A stretch of DNA of 28,273 bases. It comes from a virus. The DNA is taken from positions 1-28,273 of IMG/VR virus record IMGVR_UViG_3300031839_001100. One strand, written 5' to 3'. The position numbers and the translations under genes were made by a program. The notes below the pieces were generated by a model, which worked only from the letters and a program-made list of their open reading frames with translations, searched no databases and was not told where the DNA came from. Shown piece after piece: positions 22,016 through 28,273 of this stretch (position 1 is the stretch's first letter; each line of letters begins with the position of its first letter).

Positions 22016-23577
22016 TGCGCATCTGGCTACTCGAGATCGACGCCCTGGATGACGCAGGGGCGGAGGTGACGCTGCGCTACTCATCTGCCGAGTACCGCGG
22101 CGAAGCCCCCTTTGAAGTGCGCGTTCGGCAGCCTGCGCTCTACACCATTCGGGCATCGGGACTGCCCTTCGGTGGCGGCAGCCGGTCCGGTTTCGGTGAG
22201 GCGGTGCTGGTCAACAAGGACGGGGGGCTCGACTTCCTTGCGGACTATGCGGTCGACGGCCGGGAATGCCGGCTCACGCTCTACTCGGAAACCGAGACCT
22301 TCGCCGAATCCGACGCATGGGCGGTGCTGGCGGTAGACGGTGACGGCAACACCCTGGCCGTGGATGGTGATGACAACGAACTGTTGGTGGATGCGTCATC
22401 CACCTACGTGTTCTTCGGCACGGTCACCAAGCTGGTGGATGGTGACGGCACGCTTTCGGTGCGGCTGCGCGACTTCCGCGAGGCCCTTTCGGAGCCGCAC
22501 CCGCACAACGTCTATGCCGGCACCAACAGCCTGCCCAGCGGTGTCGAAGGGGTAGAGGCCGACATCAAGGGCCGGATGAAGCCGCGCGTCTACGGCAGCG
22601 TGAGCAACGCCACCCCGGTGCTGGTGAACACCGCAAGGCTCATCTACCAGTTCCATGACGGCGGCAGCGTGGTGGTCACTGCCCTGCGCGACCGCGGCGT
22701 GGTGCTCACCGACGACGGCGAGCAAGCCAGCCTCACTGCCCTGGAACTGGCGACCTCGCCGGACCCCGGCCACTACATCCGCTTCCAGGGCTATGTGCGG
22801 CTCGGCGCCATTCCCACCGGTGAGGTGACCGGCGACATCGAGTCCACCATTGCCACCCAAGCCGGCGACGTGTTCAGCCTCATTGCCGGTGAGGCCGGTT
22901 ACAGCATCGTCTCCGGCGAGGCCGCAGCCATCAACGATGCCGGTGTCGTCGGGCTCCACATCACCAACGAGACCCCCACAGCAGACCTGCTGGACCGCAT
23001 CACCCGCTCCATCGGCGGGTATTGGGCCATCACCCAGTCCGGTGAACTCACCGTGCGGCGCCTGTTCGCACCCTATGCGCCGTCGGTACTGATCACCGAC
23101 GCCGAGATCATCAGCATGACGCGATCGGCCACCGGCACCGGTGACAACGGCCTGCCGATCTGGCGCGTCATTGTGCAGGGCGACCGGGTGGAAACGGTGC
23201 AGAACGAGGTCGCCGCCACTGCGCCGGCGTCTATTGCTGCCCGGGTTTCGGCCCAGTACCGGCAGGCCATCGATGAAGACCCATCGGTGAAGTACCGACA
23301 CCCGCTGGCCAGCGAGCTGACCATCGAAGGCGTGCTGCGCGACCTCGACGACTGCGCCGACGTGGCCGAGCGCCTGGGCGACCTGTTCGGCGTGCGTCGG
23401 GACATCGTGGAAGTCACCGCACGGCTGGAGCCCAACGTGCTCGAAGCCATCCGCCTCGGGACCGAAATCACCGTGCGCAGCTATCGCTACGGCTACACCC
23501 AGGGCCGGGACTTCATCGTCCTCGGCCACACGCTCGATGCAAGGCTCGGGCGCGCCACACTCTTCCTCTGGGGCTGA
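22015..23577 (+). CDS. tail tip / baseplate hub protein
   Basis: 520 residues, ATG sharing its A with the tape-measure stop. The first 100 residues are beta-rich (distal-tail-like). About residues 104-126 hold a short duplicated acidic motif, AVDGDGN then AVDGDDN, resembling Ca-binding DxDxN loops. The middle and C-terminal parts are beta-rich, with ITRSIGGYWAITQSGELTVRRLFAP and a final GRDFIVLGHTLDARLGRATLFLWG, which recurs in siphovirus hub proteins. Position after the tape measure supports a tail-tip hub. No peptidase or lysozyme motif is seen. Confidence 0.7.
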   Translation: MRIWLLEIDALDDAGAEVTLRYSSAEYRGEAPFEVRVRQPALYTIRASGLPFGGGSRSGFGEAVLVNKDGGLDFLADYAVDGRECRLTLYSETETFAESDAWAVLAVDGDGNTLAVDGDDNELLVDASSTYVFFGTVTKLVDGDGTLSVRLRDFREALSEPHPHNVYAGTNSLPSGVEGVEADIKGRMKPRVYGSVSNATPVLVNTARLIYQFHDGGSVVVTALRDRGVVLTDDGEQASLTALELATSPDPGHYIRFQGYVRLGAIPTGEVTGDIESTIATQAGDVFSLIAGEAGYSIVSGEAAAINDAGVVGLHITNETPTADLLDRITRSIGGYWAITQSGELTVRRLFAPYAPSVLITDAEIISMTRSATGTGDNGLPIWRVIVQGDRVETVQNEVAATAPASIAARVSAQYRQAIDEDPSVKYRHPLASELTIEGVLRDLDDCADVAERLGDLFGVRRDIVEVTARLEPNVLEAIRLGTEITVRSYRYGYTQGRDFIVLGHTLDARLGRATLFLWG

Positions 23578-23579
23578 TC

Positions 23580-24398
23580 ATGCTCACCAACAACATCGCC
23601 CTGTGCTGGCCCAACTACCTCGACAACGCCGACCTCACCGTGCTGTCCGGCGGCGAATGGGATGATGACGAACCCCTCGCCAACCTGGTGCGCACACCGC
23701 TGTCCACCAAGGCCAAGTCGGCAGGGCTGGATGACGTGCACTTCGCCGCCACCCTGCCCACCGCACGACGGCTCCAGGCCTTTGCGCTGGCCGGCCACAA
23801 CCTCAGTCTCGATGCCACCTGGAAGGTCACGCGCTACTCCGGCAACGGCCTCACCGGCTACATCGATGACACCGGATGGGTGCCGGCATGGCTCACCGAT
23901 GATGCCGACGTGGCGGCAAGGCACGCCCCACTCGCGGCCGTGTTTGTCGATTCCGATGCGCTCGTGAAGAGCGTGCTCATCGAGATCGAAGACGACGCCA
24001 ACGTCGATGGCTTCGTCACCATCGGCTACGCATTGGCAGCGCCGGCCATCCAGCCTACCTTCAACATGAACAACGGCGCCGAACTCGGCCGGCGTATCGC
24101 CACCGAAGTGGAAGCCGCCATTGATGGCGTCAGCGAGTATTTCGACGTCAAGGTTCCCCGGGCAGAGCTGACCTTCGGCCTGTCCGGGCTCCAGCAGGAT
24201 GAAGCCTTCGCCCAGCTCGATGACCTGGCGCTGACCATGGGCCTGCACAAACCCCTGCTGGTCGCATGGGATCAAGACAGCGACCACCCCGCCTACATCA
24301 ACCGAACCTTTCTCGGCCGGCTTTCGCAGGTCAACCCCATCACCGCTGCGCTGTTCAACGACAGCCGCGGCACCGTGAATATCCTCCAGGTGAGGTAA
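23580..24398 (+). CDS. minor tail / baseplate protein
   Basis: 272 residues starting two bases after the hub stop. Contains ALCWPNYLDNADLTVLSGG, a jelly-roll-like region (LQAFALAGHNLSLDATWKVTRYSG) and a C-terminal EAFAQLDDLALTMGLHKPLLVAWDQD. The layout suggests a beta-sandwich, galactose-binding-like module followed by a baseplate attachment part. I do not recognise a named family with confidence. Adjacent placement between hub and fibre genes indicates a structural role at the tail tip. Confidence 0.6.
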   Translation: MLTNNIALCWPNYLDNADLTVLSGGEWDDDEPLANLVRTPLSTKAKSAGLDDVHFAATLPTARRLQAFALAGHNLSLDATWKVTRYSGNGLTGYIDDTGWVPAWLTDDADVAARHAPLAAVFVDSDALVKSVLIEIEDDANVDGFVTIGYALAAPAIQPTFNMNNGAELGRRIATEVEAAIDGVSEYFDVKVPRAELTFGLSGLQQDEAFAQLDDLALTMGLHKPLLVAWDQDSDHPAYINRTFLGRLSQVNPITAALFNDSRGTVNILQVR

Positions 24399-24402
24399 CG
24401 CC

Positions 24403-25332
24403 ATGGCCATCAAACGACTCGGCATCCTCCCGGTTGCCGACAGCCCCTTGCTGGGCACCGATCAGTTCCCGGTCAGCCGCGACGGCACCAACGTCAAGCG
24501 CGCGCCTATCAGCGCCGTCGTCAGCCTCATCACCGCAGACCTGAACCTGGGTGACGTAGCGCAGGCAGAAGACGCCAGCGGCGTGCCCTACAACCCTGGC
24601 AACCCCGGCAACTGGTTCACCACCGCCCCGGACGACGTGGCCGAGGGCCTCGACAAACTGGCCGCGCAGGATGTTGGCCTCGACAGCCGTATCACTGCGC
24701 TCGAAGGCGCGCCAGACCCCACCTACAGCGCCAACGAGATCAGCTACACCGTCAGCACCAGCGCGCACTGGTCCCCAGACCCCACCGAGGTGGCGGCCGC
24801 CCTCAACCAGCTGGCCAGCCGCGTCAGCACCGTCGAAAGCTCTGGCGCCGATGGCAGCTACGACCCCGACTTCCCCGAAGACTGGCCCAGCCCGGTGCCG
24901 GAATTCGTCACCGAGGGCCTGGACATCCTCGCCGCCCGTGCAACCGACCTGGAAGAGCGCGTCACCGATCTGGAACAGATGAGCGGCGGTGCCTCGCCGT
25001 CAGGGGGCGGTGGGGGCAGTTGCAGCGCCGTCAGCGTCAACGACAGCGGCACCACCTACGACGTCGCCGCCACCCATGTATGCGTCTACCGCCGGTTCAC
25101 CAACAGCGGCACCAAGACCGTCAACGTGCGCCCCAACAGCACCGAGGCCCTGCCGGATGACGGCGAGTGGCACTTCCGCAATGTCGGTGCCGGTGCCCTC
25201 ACCATCGCCGAGGGATCAGGCGTCACCGTCACTGCACCGGCGGGCGGCTCGCTCGTTGTGCCGCAGGGCGGGACCGTCACGCTCAAGCGGGTGGGGCTGA
25301 ACGAGTTTGACCTGTTTGGGGTGACGTCGTGA
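24403..25332 (+). CDS. tail fibre with three coiled-coil repeats
   Basis: 309 residues. The N-terminal region (LPVADSPLLGTDQFPVSRDGTN) looks like a fibre attachment motif. Three related segments follow, centred on AEGLDKLAAQDVGLDSRITALE, VAAALNQLASRVSTVES and TEGLDILAARATDLEERVTDLE: short heptad coiled coils that would trimerise. A poly-Gly hinge (about 198-204) leads to a C-terminal beta domain with Gly- and Val-rich strands. Coupling to the LamG-like gene (overlap GTGA) suggests the two work together at the tail tip. Confidence 0.72.
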   Translation: MAIKRLGILPVADSPLLGTDQFPVSRDGTNVKRAPISAVVSLITADLNLGDVAQAEDASGVPYNPGNPGNWFTTAPDDVAEGLDKLAAQDVGLDSRITALEGAPDPTYSANEISYTVSTSAHWSPDPTEVAAALNQLASRVSTVESSGADGSYDPDFPEDWPSPVPEFVTEGLDILAARATDLEERVTDLEQMSGGASPSGGGGGSCSAVSVNDSGTTYDVAATHVCVYRRFTNSGTKTVNVRPNSTEALPDDGEWHFRNVGAGALTIAEGSGVTVTAPAGGSLVVPQGGTVTLKRVGLNEFDLFGVTS

Positions 25333-26015
25333 TTCCAGGGATTACTGCTGGGCGACGGTTCTCAGCCAATTACTATGCAGAGGTATTGGCCGATACTCCC
25401 GTTGCGTACTGGAGACTTGGAGAATCATTGCTTTCAGAGCCAATGGCGGATGAAGTCGGCGGCAATGACGGAACCTACAGCGGAGGAACACTGGGATTTC
25501 CTGGAGCAATTTTAGGGGACCCGAACACTGCATATAGGCCCGGCACGTCCGGTTATGGCGTAGTCCCGCACGTAAGCGCTCTCGCGCTGGTCTTTCCATT
25601 CAGTATTGAATTTTGGTTTAAGCACACTCTAATCTCAAATGTTGTAATGATGGACAAAAACGCAAATGCGGGGATATCAATCCAACGATCTGCGTCAGGT
25701 GAACTTATTATGAATCTCGGCGGCACCGGAAGCGCTAACAGAATATCAACCTCAGGGGCCTTCAATGACGACGAGTTTCACCATTGCGTCTTCATAGCGG
25801 ACCCCATGGGGGTCGGAAATATGGCTTTCGTGGATGCCGTTGACGACACCGGCGACGATGGAAATACCGCGAATAACGTAAACATTGGCAGCTGGTACAT
25901 AGGAAGCCGCGCCGGCTCTTTCGGTTACGAAGGAATAATTGACGAAGTCGCTTTCTATAACTACGCCCTGAGCCCCGAGAGAATCGCCGCACACTATGCT
26001 GCAGGGACAGGCTGA
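25329..26015 (+). CDS. LamG/concanavalin-like lectin, likely receptor-binding protein
   Basis: 228 residues from GTG 25329. The pattern is AYWRLGES near residue 26, DEVGGNDGTY, an IEFWFKH strand, EFHHCVFIAD, and WYIGSRAGSFGYEGIIDEVAFYNYALSPERIAAHY at the end, which is the LamG_3 (concanavalin A-like) fold used to bind glycans. Codon and base use is clearly more AT-rich than the flanking genes, so it probably came from elsewhere. In tail loci such domains bind surface sugars. It follows the fibre gene and ends at a terminator. No catalytic motif for depolymerisation is recognised. Confidence 0.78.
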   Translation: MIPGITAGRRFSANYYAEVLADTPVAYWRLGESLLSEPMADEVGGNDGTYSGGTLGFPGAILGDPNTAYRPGTSGYGVVPHVSALALVFPFSIEFWFKHTLISNVVMMDKNANAGISIQRSASGELIMNLGGTGSANRISTSGAFNDDEFHHCVFIADPMGVGNMAFVDAVDDTGDDGNTANNVNIGSWYIGSRAGSFGYEGIIDEVAFYNYALSPERIAAHYAAGTG

Positions 26016-26061
26016 TCCGAAGCAACCCTTTCAATCGGCGGAGGTCATCGTCGTTTCTAAC

Positions 26062-26083
26062 AACCGCCTCCGGGCGGTTTTTT
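26062..26083 (+). terminator. rho-independent terminator between tail and lysis genes
   Basis: AACCGCC (26062-26068) pairs with GGCGGTT (26073-26079) over a TCCG loop, with six T from 26078. It is 34 nt before the ATG of the first lysis gene, so lysis genes need readthrough or a promoter inside the lectin gene. Confidence 0.85.
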
Positions 26084-26117
26084 ATTGCCCATTCACTTCA
26101 AACCACGAGGCTGATTT

Positions 26118-26432
26118 ATGGATGCCGAAGCCATCAACGCACGTCTGAAGAATCTCGAAGACCTCAGCGTGCAGACACAAGCCGCCGTCAACCGCATGGC
26201 CACATTGCTGGAGAGCATCGTCCGCATGGAAGAGCGGCAGGTCGCACTAGGCGAGAGCCTGAAGCGCGCGCATAAGCGGATCGACGGGCTGGATACCAAC
26301 AACCGGGAGTGCGAGCGCTGGCGCAACCAGCGTGACGGCGCGGCATGGCTGACCGGGAAGTTCGCCGCGCCGTTGTGGGCCGCTGCTGCATCTGCCGCGA
26401 CCGCGGCCGCCATGCACGCGGTGCTGGCATGA
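26118..26432 (+). CDS. holin-associated / XhlA-like membrane protein
   Basis: 104 residues. The N-terminal two thirds is a charged heptad-bearing helix (INARLKNLEDLSVQTQAAVNRM, then MEERQVALGESLKRAHKRIDGL). The C-terminus has a single Ala-rich membrane segment (APLWAAAASAATAAAMHAVLA). This coiled-coil-plus-one-TM layout, directly before a multi-span membrane gene and endolysin, is that of XhlA-type holin partners. No signal peptide. The stop overlaps the next ATG (ATGA). Confidence 0.65.
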   Translation: MDAEAINARLKNLEDLSVQTQAAVNRMATLLESIVRMEERQVALGESLKRAHKRIDGLDTNNRECERWRNQRDGAAWLTGKFAAPLWAAAASAATAAAMHAVLA

Positions 26433-26782
26433 AACGCGAGATCCAACGATTCGCCGAGTTCATCGGCTGGCTGCCGCTGCAGGTCGCACTGGCCATCATG
26501 GGCGTGGTGGTGCTGGGCGGCATGGCCCGCGGGCTGGGGCCGGACCTGCTCGCATGGCTGGCGGAGCTGCCGATCTATCTGGCCTTCGCCTTCGCGGCGC
26601 TTGGCATCAGCTATCTGGCCTGGCGGCGGTGGCGGATGCCACTGGACGAAGCCCGCAAGGCTGAACTGTGGGAGCGGTTGATGGCCGGCGAGCGCGGGGC
26701 TGTCGTGGTCTATGTCGTCAACGCTGTGTTCTGGGTTGCTGTGCTGTGGTTGGCGCTCGACTTCTTCCGGCCTGCGCGCTGA
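26429..26782 (+). CDS. putative holin (three membrane segments)
   Basis: 117 residues from ATG 26429; the frame is open from 26345, but that part is the shadow of the gene before. Three hydrophobic segments are visible: LQVALAIMGVVVLGGMA (about 17-33), LPIYLAFAFAALGISYLAW (about 47-65), and VVVYVVNAVFWVAVLWLAL (about 93-111). A charged loop (RRWRMPLDEARKAELWERL) precedes the third. Class I holins have three such segments. Position before the lysozyme gene supports a timing pore. Its end overlaps the lysozyme start by about 37 nt. Confidence 0.65.
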   Translation: MKREIQRFAEFIGWLPLQVALAIMGVVVLGGMARGLGPDLLAWLAELPIYLAFAFAALGISYLAWRRWRMPLDEARKAELWERLMAGERGAVVVYVVNAVFWVAVLWLALDFFRPAR

Positions 26783-27507
26783 TTCTGGCCGGGTGCAGCG
26801 AGGCTGCGCCGCTGGCAGATGCGCAGGCGGCCGTTGCCGCCACGGTGGCCCCGGCGGTGGTGGCAGTGCGGGAGATCGTGCCCGAGCTGCCCGCCCCGGT
26901 GCCGCCTACTATCCACCCGGCCGCCGTCGACCTGATAGTCGAGTTTGAGGTCTCGTCGCCGGCCTACTACCGGTCCCGGCTGTCCGGGGTGTACTGGCCG
27001 GGCGGGGCGAGCGGTCCCACCTGGGGCATCGGCTACGACGGCGGCCACCAGACGCGAACGCGCATCCTCGACGACTGGCAGACCCATGAGGCGCGGCAGC
27101 GGCTGGCCGAGACGGCCGGCCTCACCGGCAACACCGCCCGCGACCGCATCCCCGACTGGCGGGACATCACCACCCCCTTTGCCCTCGCGTCCAACGTGTT
27201 CGCGCACGCATCCCTGCCCGAGTACCTGCGCAGGGCAGAGCGTGCCTTCGGCCCATCGATCGACAACGTGCCCGCCACGGCCGAGGGCGCATTGGTGAGC
27301 CTGGTCTACAACCGCGGCGGATCCATGACAGGCAACGCGAGGCGGGAAATGCGCGCAATCCGCGACCGCTGCTTGCCTGCCGGGGATGTCGATTGCATCG
27401 CTGCCGAACTCAGGGCCATGTGCCGCCTGTGGGAAGGCACCCCCAACGGCCCCGGCCTGTGCCGCCGCCGCAACGCAGAAGCCGACCTCGCGGAGACACC
27501 CCCATGA
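26746..27507 (+). CDS. endolysin (GH24-like lysozyme) with apparent lipobox
   Basis: 253 residues if started at GTG 26746, which gives a short Arg-bearing N-region, a hydrophobic stretch and LAGC (residues 14-17) with Ser at +2: a lipoprotein signal pattern. Ribosome-site support is weak, and later GTGs (about 26850-26885) would remove it. A Pro/Ala-rich linker follows. The catalytic region has VEFEV (E68 candidate), GPTWGIGYDGGHQT (T92 plus Tyr/Asp), and a C-terminal ATAEGALVSLVYNRGGSM. The E...T.GIGY pattern is lysozyme-like (GH24/phage muramidase). It cleaves peptidoglycan at lysis. The signal implies export by Sec rather than through the holin. Confidence 0.72.
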   Translation: MVGARLLPACALILAGCSEAAPLADAQAAVAATVAPAVVAVREIVPELPAPVPPTIHPAAVDLIVEFEVSSPAYYRSRLSGVYWPGGASGPTWGIGYDGGHQTRTRILDDWQTHEARQRLAETAGLTGNTARDRIPDWRDITTPFALASNVFAHASLPEYLRRAERAFGPSIDNVPATAEGALVSLVYNRGGSMTGNARREMRAIRDRCLPAGDVDCIAAELRAMCRLWEGTPNGPGLCRRRNAEADLAETPP

Positions 27508-28058
27508 ACAACCTCGAATCATCCCTGCTGCTGGTTTTGCTCATCGTCGTCGCCGGCCTTGCCGGCACGGTCGGCTACACCCTGGGCGCCGCCGACGCCC
27601 CGGTGCACGAGGTTGTGCGCTACATGCCCGCGGTGCGCCAGCCAGACCAGTCCCTGATCGCCGAGCGCGTGCCAGACCCTGACCCGCCCCCGCCGCCTCA
27701 CAGGCTGCCAGCGGGCACGCAGGAGGTCCGCAGGGTGGCCACTACGGCCCGGCCGCATGAGGGCACCACCGATGTCCGCATCAACTGGTCCCTGATCCGA
27801 GACGACGCCGGCGGTCAGCGCGTGGTGGTGAGCAGCCCGGATGCCGCTATCCTCGGCGCGATCGATACCCCAATCATCCCCGCGCTGATCCCGGCACCGC
27901 CCCGGCTGTGGGCGGCCGGTGTCAGCTACGACCCGGCCCACGACCGGCCTGGGGCATGGGTGGAGAGGGATCTGGGGCCGATCCGGGTTGGTGCCGACGT
28001 GCTGGCTGCCGAGCATGGGGGCGTCCGGGCGCTGGTCAGGGTGGGGTGGCGGTTCTGA
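27504..28058 (+). CDS. membrane-anchored Pro-rich protein, possible spanin equivalent
   Basis: 184 residues, ATG with CGGAGA upstream and a 4-nt overlap with the lysozyme stop. The N-terminal membrane segment (SLLLVLLIVVAGLAGTVGYTLG, about 7-28) is followed by a Pro-rich region (PDPDPPPPPHRLP) and a beta-rich C-terminus with AAGVSYDPAHDRPGAWVERDLGPIRVG ending in GWRF. Position after endolysin suggests a lysis role such as spanin. The C-terminal aromatic is unusual, recalling outer-membrane beta-strand ends. No lipobox or embedded Rz1-type frame was noticed. Alternatively it is an unrelated lysogenic-conversion protein. Confidence 0.5.
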   Translation: MNNLESSLLLVLLIVVAGLAGTVGYTLGAADAPVHEVVRYMPAVRQPDQSLIAERVPDPDPPPPPHRLPAGTQEVRRVATTARPHEGTTDVRINWSLIRDDAGGQRVVVSSPDAAILGAIDTPIIPALIPAPPRLWAAGVSYDPAHDRPGAWVERDLGPIRVGADVLAAEHGGVRALVRVGWRF

Positions 28059-28182
28059 TTGCGGCAGCCGCTGAAAACCTTCACAATATCGAAAGACGGC
28101 GCTTTGATTTCATTGGGGTTTTTCGGCACCCCAGTATTCAGAAAATCAGGCCTAAGTCGTTGAATAGTGGCGCTATCCGTGG
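28059..28182. other. non-coding spacer to attachment site
   Basis: About 120 bases with no supportable gene. It is visibly AT-richer than the phage genes. A TGGGG/CCCCA inverted repeat (28114-28133) surrounds a T-rich loop. It may hold integrase arm-type sites, but none can be recognised by eye. Confidence 0.4.
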
Positions 28183-28230
28183 TGACTCTTAATCAGTAGG
28201 TTCGGGGTTCGAGTCCCTGGCAGCCCACCA
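28183..28230 (+). other. attachment site core: 3' part of tRNA-Lys(CUU)
   Basis: The sequence starts within the anticodon arm, loop CTCTTAA (28186-28192, anticodon CTT 28188-28190), continues through variable loop, GGGGTTCGAGTCCC T arm and GCAGCCC acceptor strand to ACCA (28227-28230). No D arm or 5' acceptor strand precedes it, and base 28182 (G) does not pair with G at 42, so identity with the host tRNA most likely ends about here. This is the standard signature of a prophage end after integration in a tRNA gene. The intact tRNA copy should lie at the other prophage end. Confidence 0.85.
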
Positions 28231-28241
28231 CTCGATACGTC

Positions 28242-28266
28242 AGCCCGGCTCATGCCGGGCTTTTCG
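28242..28266 (+). terminator. host tRNA terminator
   Basis: AGCCCGGC (28242-28249) pairs with GCCGGGCT (28254-28261) over TCAT, followed by TTTTCGT. It is the native downstream terminator of the tRNA-Lys transcript, so bases after about 28231 are probably host chromosome. Confidence 0.8.
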
Positions 28267-28273
28267 TATCAGC

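Noticed and set aside
25938-25960. Promoter inside the lectin gene (TTGACG ... TATAAC)
   Set aside because: The spacer is only about 11 bases, too short for sigma-70; lower-GC sequence makes chance matches likely.
28114-28133. Terminator between the last phage gene and the att site
   Set aside because: The T run lies in the loop, not after the stem, and only five pairs form, so it is not a convincing terminator on either strand.
28183-28230. Functional tRNA-Lys gene
   Set aside because: The 5' acceptor strand and D arm are missing, so it is an att-site fragment.
1-28273. CRISPR array, transposon or insertion sequence
   Set aside because: No regularly spaced direct repeats, transposase-like frame or terminal inverted repeats were found.

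Overview
The window is the late (right-hand) part of a siphovirus-type prophage in a high-GC proteobacterium, probably a gammaproteobacterium. The lysis-side junction with the host chromosome lies at the extreme right. Evidence for a prophage: an uninterrupted rightward series of packaging, head, tail and lysis genes with overlapping starts and stops, followed by the 3' part of a tRNA-Lys(CUU) gene (28183-28230, anticodon arm to CCA, no 5' half) and a host-type tRNA terminator. That is the usual scar of integration into a tRNA gene. The integrase and the other att site are not in the window. Every gene I can support is on the + strand.

Layout. (1) 3-1876: end of the early/middle operon, with a truncated Ref-like HNH nuclease, small unknown proteins, a RuvC-like resolvase and a Q-like/sigma-region-4-like HTH protein. 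(2) 1880-2485: a regulatory segment resembling lambda pR'-tR'. It has a promoter, a short lower-GC ORF that could be leaderless, a run of hairpins and terminators, and a 72-nt tRNA-Met(CAU)-like element 9 nt before the next start codon. (3) 2486-11607: a Rossmann-like unknown protein, terminase small and large subunits, DUF1073-type portal, DUF2213 protease/scaffold with an internal scaffold start, cement protein, DUF2184 major capsid protein, and head-completion/neck/tail-terminator proteins. (4) 11613-14949: five glycosyltransferase-like genes inserted between the tail terminator and tail tube genes and closed by a strong terminator. (5) 15017-26015: tail tube, tail assembly chaperone with a canonical -1 frameshift, a 1892-residue tape measure with degenerate repeats, hub/baseplate proteins, a coiled-coil fibre and a lower-GC LamG-like lectin. 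(6) 26118-28058: lysis cassette with two membrane proteins, a lysozyme carrying a lipobox, and a membrane-anchored proline-rich protein.

How the genes fit together: the Q-like protein is predicted to let RNA polymerase pass the terminators that interrupt the late operon, which have little or no room for a promoter behind them. Terminase and portal package DNA into a capsid built from the DUF2184, cement and scaffold proteins. The tail is built on the tape measure with the G/GT chaperones. The lectin and fibre are the likely receptor-binding end. The candidate for an undescribed system is the late-expressed glycosyltransferase cassette, which has two members of a family whose third member opens the structural operon. 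Virion, phage DNA or host surface glycans are all possible targets, and the sequence does not decide between them.
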